This document shows positions 1 through 8,595 of a stretch of DNA of 64,000 nt, piece by piece. Within the stretch, counting starts at the first letter, position 1, and every line of letters starts with the position of its first letter. The translations under genes and the position numbers were made by a program. The notes below the pieces were generated by a model, which saw only the letters and a list, made by a program, of their open reading frames with translations, had not been told where the DNA came from and searched no databases. This stretch comes from Flavobacterium sp. JAS. Lineage in GTDB: Bacteria; Bacteroidota; Bacteroidia; Flavobacteriales; Flavobacteriaceae. The stretch spans positions 347,034 to 411,033 of the forward strand of contig NZ_JAJMOX010000005.1 in NCBI RefSeq assembly GCF_020991455.1. The letters run 5' to 3'.

Positions 1-150
1 AGTATCATCAGTATCATTCGCATTCTTAACTATACCCGATAAGACTCCCCATTTTGCAAGGTCGATTCCTTTATCTTGTTTTACCAGAAGAACTTTAAGG
101 TCATCTTCCTCGTAACAAAAAACTACGCAATCCACTAAAATCTTATCCAT
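1..150 (-). CDS. Nudix-type regulator or hydrolase, N-terminal fragment (cut by window edge)
   Basis: An open frame starts at the ATG at 150-148 and runs off the left edge, giving 50 residues that begin MDKILVDCVVF. The pattern VDCVVF...LKVLLVKQ...LAKWGVLSG resembles the first strands of the Nudix domain of NrtR/AraR-like regulators, where a hydrophobic strand is followed by LKVLL and a W-x-L-P-G-like turn. In Bacteroidota such proteins (for example AraR) often control sugar catabolism by binding a sugar phosphate or nucleotide-sugar. Its position after an arabinose-releasing PUL makes a pentose regulator plausible, but the winged-helix half is not in the window. It could also be a plain Nudix hydrolase. 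Confidence 0.55.
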   Translation of the reverse strand, partial: MDKILVDCVVFCYEEDDLKVLLVKQDKGIDLAKWGVLSGIVKNANDTDDT

Positions 151-190
151 AAATCAATTAATTATTAACTTCCTGTTTTTTTATTCATCT

Positions 191-420
191 CTAATTTTTT
201 TCCCAGAATTCAATATCTGTTCCTGAAGAATCTTTTGTTATCATTTTATTTATTTTTTCTCTATTCTTTCTCCTCTTTATTTGAAGATATCTATTAGGAA
301 TTTCTCAGGAATTTTTCCGTTCCAAAGATTGATTGGTGTGCTTTGACCAAAAAAATTAAAGCTGACCATTATCAAACAGACGAAGGTCAATAAGGCTTGT
401 TTTATACTTATATCTTTCAT
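191..420 (-). pseudogene. 5' remnant of a secreted (esterase-like) protein
   Basis: A 47-codon frame (ATG 420-418, stop 279-277) has a full signal peptide starting MKDISIKQALL and ending FGQ, followed by STPINLWNGKIPEKF and then a stop. The mature start resembles the PLW-x-GK-x-P opening of secreted Bacteroidota acetylxylan-type esterases, which are about 280-380 residues long. Its ATG overlaps the TGA of the upstream GH2 gene by four bases, as in coupled operon genes. A further 17-codon frame at 244-191 ending EFWEKN may be the matching C-terminal tail, which would indicate an internal deletion. The esterase identity is an inference from about 15 residues. Confidence 0.5.
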
Positions 421-2186
421 TTTCTTTTATAATATTGCTCAATAATATACCAGGCTTTCTTTTTTTCTCCTTTTTCAGATAACAATCCTTTTCTGTTATA
501 CCCCTTTTGATAAACTTGGTTCATCCTCCCCAATGATTTATAATCAAATAACAACCATGGAGAAATTCCGCATAAGTTTGGTATAGTTTTAAATAATTCT
601 ATTTGATCCTTGTAAATTTGTTTCTGATATCCTTCTGTCCAATAAGCAGCCTGATCACTTGGTTCAGTATTATTTCCATAGACTGCTTCTCCTCCAAACT
701 CTGAAATAAATACCGGTTTGTCAGGATAAGCAAAGTCCCATTTTACCTCCGATGGTTTACCTTGCCACGGATCATACCATCCAATATACTCGTTAATACA
801 AATCAGGTCAGAATATTCATAAAGTGTATCCCACACCTTAAAGGAGTTATCCTTGTATGATTGTGTATTGACTACATGGGTAATCAAACGGGTTGAATCT
901 AATGCCTTACATTTTTGAGTTAACACACTAAGAGCATTATTTCGATTTGGTGTTCCCGGATATGTCTCATTTGAAAGACTCCATATTATAACGCCACAAT
1001 GATTTTTGTCTCTTCGAATCATTTCTTTCAGCATAGTCTCCATCTTTATCTGAACAAGACTGTCCGAAAATTGAATATGTTGATAAATGGGAAGTTCACT
1101 CCACACCATTAAGCCCCTTTTTTCAGCTTCCTTAATTATGTTCTCATTGTGTGGATAATGGGCAAGACGAACAAGGTTACAGCCTAATTCTTTTGCTGCA
1201 TTCAATAATACTAGGGCATCCTGTTTTGAATGGGCCCGAGTCCCTTTATATGGATTTTCTTCGTGGATATTTACTCCTTTAAAAAAGATTTCTTTTTTGT
1301 TAAGCAACACTTTATTCCCTCGTACTTCAATACATCTAAACCCAATAGTATCTGTTACCGTATCAGTTTCACTTTCAATTATTACGTTATAAAGCTTAGG
1401 ATTTTCAGGAGACCAAAGCTTAAAATTTGAATCAAATTCAACATTGACATATCCCATATCATTTGATTCCATTTTATAAGATTTGTTAATCTCCGGAATC
1501 TTTATCGTAACCTTTTGTTTTTTAGCTGTTCCATTTAGCTGTATCCATCCCGAAACTTTTTTTAGACTTCCTTTTTTTAATTGAATAGAATAATCTTCGA
1601 TAAATGTTTTATTCGTTTCAATCAAATTAACATCACGAGTTATACCGCCATAATTGAACCAATCATAGCCCCTACCAGGCAAACCGCTCTCCAGGCGCTT
1701 GTTATCTACTTTTACGATTAGAGAATTTTCTCCTTTTTTTACCTTACTTGTTATTTCAAACTCAAACGGTGTAAATCCTCCCTCGTGAATGCCTATTTTT
1801 TCTCCATTAAGATATACAGTGGCTAAATAATTTACTGCCCCAAAATGAAGAAATAGTCTTTTTTCTTTATTGAGCTTGTAATCGAATAGTTTCTTGTACC
1901 AAACAACTCCTTCAAAATAAGTTAGTTCACATAACTGCGAGTTAAAATCACCTGGAACTTTTAAAACTGGTCCGCCATCAAAGGAATATTCGATAAAGTC
2001 AGTCTTCTTTTGCGGTTTTTTCTCTAACCAGACTTGTTTCCAATCACCTATGTTTGTCGGGTCAAGAATAACCTGCCAATCACCATTTAAACTTAATAAA
2101 TTTCGGGACTCAACATTTACCATAGCAGACTGAGCCTGTAAATAATTCCCAAAAAAAAGAATAATCACAATAGCCAGTTTCTCCAT
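417..2186 (-). CDS. GH2 glycoside hydrolase (beta-galactosidase/beta-glucuronidase type)
   Basis: This is a 589-residue exo-glycosidase with a cleavable signal peptide (MEKLAIVIILFF...LQAQS), so it is probably periplasmic. The start at 2186 was chosen because the 11 upstream codons would put charged residues ahead of the signal peptide. The domains are a GH2 sugar-binding sandwich (about 25-190), an immunoglobulin-like domain (about 195-285) and a TIM barrel (about 290-585). The acid/base Glu is in WSLSNETYP (near residue 407) and the nucleophile Glu is in FISEFGG (near 496). It lacks the long C-terminal domains of LacZ and resembles short beta-glucuronidase-type GH2 enzymes. In this locus a beta-galactosyl side chain is the likely target. 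The exact sugar cannot be read from sequence. It is the last intact gene of the PUL1 enzyme run. Confidence 0.9.
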   Translation of the reverse strand: MEKLAIVIILFFGNYLQAQSAMVNVESRNLLSLNGDWQVILDPTNIGDWKQVWLEKKPQKKTDFIEYSFDGGPVLKVPGDFNSQLCELTYFEGVVWYKKLFDYKLNKEKRLFLHFGAVNYLATVYLNGEKIGIHEGGFTPFEFEITSKVKKGENSLIVKVDNKRLESGLPGRGYDWFNYGGITRDVNLIETNKTFIEDYSIQLKKGSLKKVSGWIQLNGTAKKQKVTIKIPEINKSYKMESNDMGYVNVEFDSNFKLWSPENPKLYNVIIESETDTVTDTIGFRCIEVRGNKVLLNKKEIFFKGVNIHEENPYKGTRAHSKQDALVLLNAAKELGCNLVRLAHYPHNENIIKEAEKRGLMVWSELPIYQHIQFSDSLVQIKMETMLKEMIRRDKNHCGVIIWSLSNETYPGTPNRNNALSVLTQKCKALDSTRLITHVVNTQSYKDNSFKVWDTLYEYSDLICINEYIGWYDPWQGKPSEVKWDFAYPDKPVFISEFGGEAVYGNNTEPSDQAAYWTEGYQKQIYKDQIELFKTIPNLCGISPWLLFDYKSLGRMNQVYQKGYNRKGLLSEKGEKKKAWYIIEQYYKRK

Positions 2187-2295
2187 TTTCAATACTATTT
2201 TCTCTGTTCTTTCATGCATTTCTTTTGGTCCTTTCTATTAATATTAACGTCTATTACATGCGAAGTTTTGGAAATCAAAAAAACGTATTATTGAA

Positions 2296-4203
2296 TTATT
2301 TTATCACCCCAACAAATCCTCCTCCAGAAAGACACTCCACTTTTACTGTACTTCCTTTTTTAATTTTTATTGTTTCTGAAGAAAAAGATTTGTCGTCCTT
2401 TCCATCTTTAATCAAATGTAAATCATAGTTTCCTTTGTCCAGAAAATCAAATTTTATGATTAAAGTCTGAGGTTCTCCTTTTCCGTTGAGTCCGCCTATA
2501 TACCATTGATTTCCTTTTTTACGGGCAATCACTACTTTTTCGCCTGGATCGCCGTCGATTAATTTTGTATCATCCCATGCAGTTGGAACCTCTTTCAAAA
2601 AGTTTTTTGGTTCTGCTGGTAAAGATTTATATGCAGATGGGCTGTCTGCAAAATGCTGTAATCCTGATTCAAATACAACAGATAAAGCCAGCTCATGAGC
2701 ATAAGTTGTTATATGTGGATGCTGCGAATTTGAAAAAGTAACAGGCGTGTAATCCATCGATCCAATTACATTTCGTGTAAAAGGAAGCGTAGTATTATGT
2801 GCTGCTGCTTTATTAGTCAATACCTGATCATTATTGTACCATTCTGCACCATACACAGCTTCTGTTGTCATGAGATTAGGATAAGTTCGCGCCCACCCAC
2901 GAGGAATTGTCGCTCCATGAAAATTCACCATTAAATGATATTTTGCAGCATCTTTCAAAATATCAATGTAATACCTCATCATATCTTGCTGGTCACCGGC
3001 AAAAAAATCGACTTTGATTCCATAGACGCCAATTTTGTTGAGCCACGAAAATTCTTTTGCACGTTTTTCTGCTGTAAGTAAACGGTCATTCGGTGTTGGA
3101 TCGAGCCAGATTGAGCCGGAATTATACCACATCAATGGTTTTATTCCTTTGCTTTTTGCATAATTCACTGCAGCATTTATATCACCTCCATTAGTCATTA
3201 CATCCCATTCCCAGTCGATCAATACATAAGGCCAATTCATTTCAACAGCCAAATCAACGTACTCCGCTACCTTTTGATAATCCTTAGATCCATGATTGTT
3301 TGCCCAATAAATCCATGAAACTACACCTGGTTTAATCCAATTAGTATCTTTTAATTGGCTTGGTTGGCTAACATCTGTAATCAAAGTTGATTCGACTATA
3401 TCTGATAATTTACCAATGATAAGGGTATGCCACTGAGAATTCCAAGGTAATGTAGTCTTAACTCCATCCTGCTTAAAATTATCACGGCCATTAGGGTAAG
3501 TAACCTGATATTGGTTCGTATTTTTTAAATTACTCAGCTTTGCTCCGCAATTATTTTCTGTTATATCTGCCTCCGAAATTAATGCCCAAACGGGCTGATT
3601 ATTCACTTTATATAAAGCTGGAAAACCCCATTCCTGGTATTTATCAATATTCAAACCCGTTTTGCTTAAGGGATAAAAACCTTCATAAGCAAGATTGAAA
3701 GGCTGCATCCAACGGGATGTGTTCTCAGGCAAAACATACGTTGTAGCTTCATTTATGATATTAACTTTTGAGTCTGATTGATTTGGGAAAACATAGCGAA
3801 AGGCAATACCATCATTATAAACCCTGAAAATAATATCTAATGACTGATGATTGGAATTTTGAAAACTGAATGTTTTTTCGGTACCTGAATTCTCGCACTG
3901 CTGGCGTTTACCGCAAACCATTTCATATTTATCGTGTATTGAAACTGGTTTTGACGTTGAAATCAAACGCAGGTTATCTGCAAATTGTTCATCGGCACGA
4001 TTAATACCTAATTTAGAATCCGGTAATACTTCTACAAACTTGTTTTCAGTTTTATACAATGCCTTAAAAAAAAGATTATGTTCCGTATTCTTTTCAGACA
4101 AATTCAAAACAACTTTTATTTTTCCGTTAGGCGAAATTATTTCCTGCGCATTTATACTTAATGAACTTAAAATAACAAATAGTACAGAAATACTATGTTT
4201 CAT
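2296..4203 (-). CDS. GH97 glycoside hydrolase, retaining (alpha-galactosidase-like)
   Basis: This is a 635-residue secreted enzyme of family GH97, with N-terminal beta-sandwich, catalytic barrel and short C-terminal beta domain, the usual length. The start at 4203 gives a clean signal peptide (MKHSISVLFVILSSLSINAQ). GH97 contains inverting enzymes (SusB alpha-glucosidase, with catalytic Glu bases) and retaining ones (alpha-galactosidases, with an Asp nucleophile). Here GIKVDFFAGD places an Asp (near residue 399) where retaining members have their nucleophile, so alpha-galactosidase or a related alpha-glycosidase is favoured over a SusB function. The gene begins 15 bases after the stop of the neighbouring GH2 gene, so the two are almost certainly cotranscribed. 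Alpha-xylosidase or beta-L-arabinopyranosidase activity is not excluded. Confidence 0.88.
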   Translation of the reverse strand: MKHSISVLFVILSSLSINAQEIISPNGKIKVVLNLSEKNTEHNLFFKALYKTENKFVEVLPDSKLGINRADEQFADNLRLISTSKPVSIHDKYEMVCGKRQQCENSGTEKTFSFQNSNHQSLDIIFRVYNDGIAFRYVFPNQSDSKVNIINEATTYVLPENTSRWMQPFNLAYEGFYPLSKTGLNIDKYQEWGFPALYKVNNQPVWALISEADITENNCGAKLSNLKNTNQYQVTYPNGRDNFKQDGVKTTLPWNSQWHTLIIGKLSDIVESTLITDVSQPSQLKDTNWIKPGVVSWIYWANNHGSKDYQKVAEYVDLAVEMNWPYVLIDWEWDVMTNGGDINAAVNYAKSKGIKPLMWYNSGSIWLDPTPNDRLLTAEKRAKEFSWLNKIGVYGIKVDFFAGDQQDMMRYYIDILKDAAKYHLMVNFHGATIPRGWARTYPNLMTTEAVYGAEWYNNDQVLTNKAAAHNTTLPFTRNVIGSMDYTPVTFSNSQHPHITTYAHELALSVVFESGLQHFADSPSAYKSLPAEPKNFLKEVPTAWDDTKLIDGDPGEKVVIARKKGNQWYIGGLNGKGEPQTLIIKFDFLDKGNYDLHLIKDGKDDKSFSSETIKIKKGSTVKVECLSGGGFVGVIK

Positions 4204-4218
4204 TGATACTCTCATATT

Positions 4219-6657
4219 TTAATTATTGTGCTTTGATTTAATAATTATACTTTTTGCTTCTAATCCATTAGAGATTACCGATAATTTAATTTCACCTGCC
4301 TCATGATTGCTTTTTATAACCACCAAAGCTCGTCCATGCCATGCTTTACGAGTACTACCTACATATTGCTCAGTGTCTTTTATATCAGCATTATCAACTC
4401 CTGCAATAACTCCCGGTCCTTCAATTTTAAAATCCAGACGATTAACAGCATTCGGTTGGAATATTCCATCCTTATCTGTTATTTCGATAGTTATATACGA
4501 TAAGTCCTGACCGTTGGCCAATATTTCATTTCGATCTGCTGTAAGTTTTATTTTTGCAGCATCGCCGGCAGTTTGTAAAATGGTTGATGCTACTTCTTTA
4601 TCATTTTCTACTCCAACAGCTTTAAGCAAACCGGGAGAATATGGAATTGAAAAAGTAGCCTTAAATTGCTCTTCTTTACTAGTTTTTTGTTCACCAACCA
4701 GTTTGTCGTTCAGGTATAATCTTACTTTAGGATATTTAGAATATACCTCAACCTGAACCGTTTTTCCTTCAAAGACAGGCCATGTCCAGCTTTCCCACGT
4801 TGGCCATACTGACCACCATGTTTCTTTTATTTCCAAAGGTTCCGGAGCTGGTTCACGAACCGCCATATAGAGTTTTTCGTTATTATTGTACAACATACTA
4901 CGGTAATGAGAAATGGGTTTTCTCCAACCAAGCAAATCTATATCACCGCAGTAAGCACCATGATAGGGAAAGAAATCATTTTCCCAGTGCTGACCAGGTA
5001 CTTCTCCCGAATAATACCAACGTCCAATTCCCGATTCTCCCAAATAATCCATAGCTGTCCAAACAAAATCACCTATTACATAGTTATTTTCCTGAACGAG
5101 TTTCCAATTGTTAAAAGCATCTTTAGGATAAGATTCGGTTTGAACTATAATACGTGAAGGCACTCTTTTATGATCGTCCGGAGCAGTATGCAGGTTGTAA
5201 TTATATCCGGCAACATCGTGTACGTTTATCAAAGAATCTAAGTTTTCCCATTTGTCTAAATTCACAACTGCAGAAGTTACAGGCCTTGTAGTGTCTATTT
5301 TTTTTACTTCCTGCATAAGCATTTTAGCAGTTTCAACAGCCTCAGGTTTTCCTCGCTCTACAATTTCGTTACCGATGCTCCACATAACTATAGAAGGATG
5401 GTTTCGATCTCTCAAAATCATTGCCTGTAAATCTTTTTTCCACCATTGGTCAAAATATTTTGCATAATCATTGCTATTTTTTCCAATCTTCCAGCAATCG
5501 AAAGATTCATCCATTACCAATAGACCTAATCGATCGCAGGCATCAAGAAACGCCTCAGAAGGCGGATTATGAGAGGTTCTCACTGCATTGAACCCACCGG
5601 CTTTAAGCAATTCTACTTTGCGTTCTTCGGTGCGATCAAAAGCAGCAGCCCCTAAGCTGCCATTATCATGATGCACACAACCACCATTTATTTTTACTGT
5701 TTTTCCGTTTAACTGAAATCCATTTTCAGCAGTAAATTTTATAGAACGGATACCAAAATTAGTTTTGGTTTCATCAACTACTTTTTTATCTTTTACTATC
5801 TGAATCTGAGCCTGATATAAAAAGGAAGTTTCTGGTGTCCAAAGCTTAGGATTCGATACTGATATAGTCTGAGTTAATTCTTTCTCATTATGCGCCGGAA
5901 GCTCTATTTGCATCTGGCCATTTCCAACATTCTTAGAAATGTTGTTTGAAAGAACTGTCTTTACAACAATACTCTGAGCAAATTCTGTTTCATTTTTTAT
6001 TTTGGTTTTTACCAGTACAACTGCCTTTTTTGAAGATACCTCGGGAGTTGAAACAGCAACACCCCAATTTGTAACATGTACAGGATCTGTAACCATCATC
6101 CATACATGGCGATAAATTCCGGAGCCACTGTACCAACGGCTGTTCATTTGCTGTGAATTATCGACCCGTACTGCAATAACATTTTCTTTTCCAAAGTTTA
6201 GATAAGGTGTAAGGTCATAACTGAATGATGAGTAGCCATAAGGATAAATACCGAGCGATTTTCCGTTAATAAAAACTTCAGAATTCATATAAACACCTTC
6301 AAAATAGATAGCTGTTTTTTTGGTTTTCCATTCGTCAGGCGCTTGAAACGTTTTGCGATACCAGCCAATTCCTGAAGGAAAATAACCGCCACCTGCGCCA
6401 GTAGTATTTTTAGGATGAATTTTTCCTTCGATACTCCAGTCGTGAGGCAAATCGAGATTACGCCAGCTTGTATCATTGAAATTGCTTGTTTTGGCTTCAG
6501 CGTCATCGCCTAAAAAGAATTTCCAGTTATAATCAAATAACTGTTTTCTTTCGGTTCTATTTTGGGCATATCCGGAAAGAAAGCTTATAAATAGTATAAA
6601 TACGAATACTAGCTGTTTTGTGGGATATTGCTTTTTATAGGGTTTTAAACTCCTCAT
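4219..6657 (-). CDS. GH2 beta-galactosidase
   Basis: This is an 812-residue secreted GH2 enzyme with a long signal peptide ending GYAQ. The order is sugar-binding jelly roll (about 50-200), immunoglobulin-like domain (about 205-305), TIM barrel (about 310-600) and two C-terminal beta domains including a DUF4982-like module (about 620-800). The acid/base Glu is in WSIGNEIVERG (residue 431) and the nucleophile Glu in QTESYP (residue 508). Length and domain order match the many PUL-encoded beta-galactosidases of Bacteroidota. In a xyloglucan locus it would remove beta-1,2-galactose from xylose branches (L side chain). Periplasmic location is inferred from the SPI signal. Confidence 0.92.
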   Translation of the reverse strand: MRSLKPYKKQYPTKQLVFVFILFISFLSGYAQNRTERKQLFDYNWKFFLGDDAEAKTSNFNDTSWRNLDLPHDWSIEGKIHPKNTTGAGGGYFPSGIGWYRKTFQAPDEWKTKKTAIYFEGVYMNSEVFINGKSLGIYPYGYSSFSYDLTPYLNFGKENVIAVRVDNSQQMNSRWYSGSGIYRHVWMMVTDPVHVTNWGVAVSTPEVSSKKAVVLVKTKIKNETEFAQSIVVKTVLSNNISKNVGNGQMQIELPAHNEKELTQTISVSNPKLWTPETSFLYQAQIQIVKDKKVVDETKTNFGIRSIKFTAENGFQLNGKTVKINGGCVHHDNGSLGAAAFDRTEERKVELLKAGGFNAVRTSHNPPSEAFLDACDRLGLLVMDESFDCWKIGKNSNDYAKYFDQWWKKDLQAMILRDRNHPSIVMWSIGNEIVERGKPEAVETAKMLMQEVKKIDTTRPVTSAVVNLDKWENLDSLINVHDVAGYNYNLHTAPDDHKRVPSRIIVQTESYPKDAFNNWKLVQENNYVIGDFVWTAMDYLGESGIGRWYYSGEVPGQHWENDFFPYHGAYCGDIDLLGWRKPISHYRSMLYNNNEKLYMAVREPAPEPLEIKETWWSVWPTWESWTWPVFEGKTVQVEVYSKYPKVRLYLNDKLVGEQKTSKEEQFKATFSIPYSPGLLKAVGVENDKEVASTILQTAGDAAKIKLTADRNEILANGQDLSYITIEITDKDGIFQPNAVNRLDFKIEGPGVIAGVDNADIKDTEQYVGSTRKAWHGRALVVIKSNHEAGEIKLSVISNGLEAKSIIIKSKHNN

Positions 6658-6768
6658 TTTGTTGTGTTTATATTTATAATTGAATTATTGGATATAGCAT
6701 TCTTTTATTGATATGTTATTGCATAATTATAACAAAGGCTTTACAACACTTTGCAGAGAATTATTATC

Positions 6769-8547
6769 TTAACGCAAAGGAGTTATCCGATATAGTCCGG
6801 CACCATGTTGTGGCAATTCGCGCTCAAAGCTCCCATTAAAAGTTCCCAGATCTTTGTGATTCCACAAATCGCGCACTTTTACTTTTCCTTTTATATCAAT
6901 AGCTTCAAAGTTTACTTTTACATTGGCCTTGTCGGGAAAATTTAATGTGCCTTTATCAACCAAAACCCCAAAAACTACTGAGCCTTTTTCCTGTGTTACG
7001 TAACCGGTTGCTGTAAAAGAATCATATCCTTCGAGCAACTCATAAACGATCACAGACTCTGCATGAGCGCCAATTCCCTCTCGTGTTTCATTATTTATAA
7101 TAATTGGGTTATTGTCGCAGGTACGGTTGACATTCGCTTCTCCCCAGCCCGAAGTTGCACTCACCCATTTGAGGTTAGTCAGTTTTAAATCGCCTTTGGG
7201 GCCGTGAAGTACAGGATCGACCCAAACGATATGATCCGAATCAAACCCGTTATCACCATCTTTCACAAAGAGAACAAGTCTTTTCCCCTCTTTTACAGAT
7301 ACTTCTACCTTTTGCGAACTTCCTTTGCCGGCAATTATTGGACTTACATAATCGGCATTGTTTAAATCAACATTCTCTCCCTTGCTTTGTGCATTGAAAA
7401 GAACCACATACTTGTCTTTACTATTAGGCACATCGGCTGTCCACACAATTAAATTCTTTTCACGCGATACCTGATGGTTATTTATGCTGTGTTGATTTAC
7501 TTTGAGCATTTCGGGATTGGTGAGCATTTCCTTAGTAAAATCGTCGAGTTTGGTCATGTCTCCACCAAAAATAAGTGGTGAACGACCAATAGCCCAAAGG
7601 CTCATAAGCGTATATTGTTCATTTTGGGTGAAATTAGTTGGACGTTTGAATTCAACAATTCCAATAGGCAGCATATCGGCATCTGGGAAATGTCCAGGTC
7701 CACGAAAAGGGGTCCACACATCCATTCGCTCAAACATGCCTTGCAACAATCCCCAGCGATCCCAAAAATCATCAGTGATACGCCACATATTGGCATGATT
7801 CATAACATGTTCGCCCATTTTAACCGGCGTTGCTCCCGGCGATAAACTTAACAGAATATGTCTTCCAGTTTTGTCTATTGCTTTGCGGAGAGCTTCAATT
7901 TCTGCTTTTTGCACATCATCATAAGGTCGTGAAATATCGTCACATTTGATAAAATCCACGCCCCAGTCAGCATACATCTGTACAATAGAATTATAGTAAG
8001 CCTGACCTTCAGGGCTATTGGCATTAACGCCGTACATATCAGGATTCCATCCACAAGTAGAGCTTTTAATAACAATATCCTGGGCTTTTACGTTTGTCCC
8101 AAGTACAGACGTATTTTTTTCGACAGCCTGACGAGGAATTCCACGCATAATATGAATACCGAATTTCAGTCCTTTGGAGTGCACATAGTCAGCAAGGTGT
8201 TTAAATCCTTTTCCATCAGCAGCTGAAGGAAATTTTTTCAGCCCAGGAGTTAAGCGGCCATATTCATCCATGGTGAGCATCGCTTTGGGGTCGTAAGCAT
8301 GTCCTTTTGCTTCAGGTTCATACCATTGAATATCTACTGTGAGATAGTTGTATCCGCTGGGTAAAAGGTATTTTGCCATCGCATCGGCCTGTTCTTTTAC
8401 CTGCTGTTCCGTAATGGTTGTTCCAAAACAATCCCAACTGTTCCATCCAAGAGGTGGGGTTGATGCCCATTGGTGGTATTTTGGGGTTGTTTGTGCATTC
8501 ATAACGCTAAAGACAACTGCCAAAAACAAGGTAAGTTTAAATTTCAT
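6769..8547 (-). CDS. GH27 alpha-galactosidase with C-terminal NPCBM domain
   Basis: This is a 592-residue secreted enzyme. The signal peptide MKFKLTLFLAVVFSVMNAQ leads into the GH27 opening TPPLGWNSWDCFG. The nucleophile is the first Asp of FIKCDDIS (residue 203) and the acid/base is the second Asp of RITDDFW (residue 260). After the barrel and a beta domain, residues of about 445-535 form an NPCBM-type carbohydrate-binding module (VSATSGWGEANVN...GIGAHAES), and the chain ends with a short beta segment. GH27 enzymes act on alpha-galactose or beta-L-arabinopyranose, and the second activity would also fit a plant xyloglucan. A second GH27 gene in this locus (22133-24148) carries the same module at its N-terminus. 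Confidence 0.92.
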   Translation of the reverse strand: MKFKLTLFLAVVFSVMNAQTTPKYHQWASTPPLGWNSWDCFGTTITEQQVKEQADAMAKYLLPSGYNYLTVDIQWYEPEAKGHAYDPKAMLTMDEYGRLTPGLKKFPSAADGKGFKHLADYVHSKGLKFGIHIMRGIPRQAVEKNTSVLGTNVKAQDIVIKSSTCGWNPDMYGVNANSPEGQAYYNSIVQMYADWGVDFIKCDDISRPYDDVQKAEIEALRKAIDKTGRHILLSLSPGATPVKMGEHVMNHANMWRITDDFWDRWGLLQGMFERMDVWTPFRGPGHFPDADMLPIGIVEFKRPTNFTQNEQYTLMSLWAIGRSPLIFGGDMTKLDDFTKEMLTNPEMLKVNQHSINNHQVSREKNLIVWTADVPNSKDKYVVLFNAQSKGENVDLNNADYVSPIIAGKGSSQKVEVSVKEGKRLVLFVKDGDNGFDSDHIVWVDPVLHGPKGDLKLTNLKWVSATSGWGEANVNRTCDNNPIIINNETREGIGAHAESVIVYELLEGYDSFTATGYVTQEKGSVVFGVLVDKGTLNFPDKANVKVNFEAIDIKGKVKVRDLWNHKDLGTFNGSFERELPQHGAGLYRITPLR

Positions 8548-8595
8548 TTTTATTTTAGTTTTAAATCACTAGTTACTAATCACATAAGCTAATCC

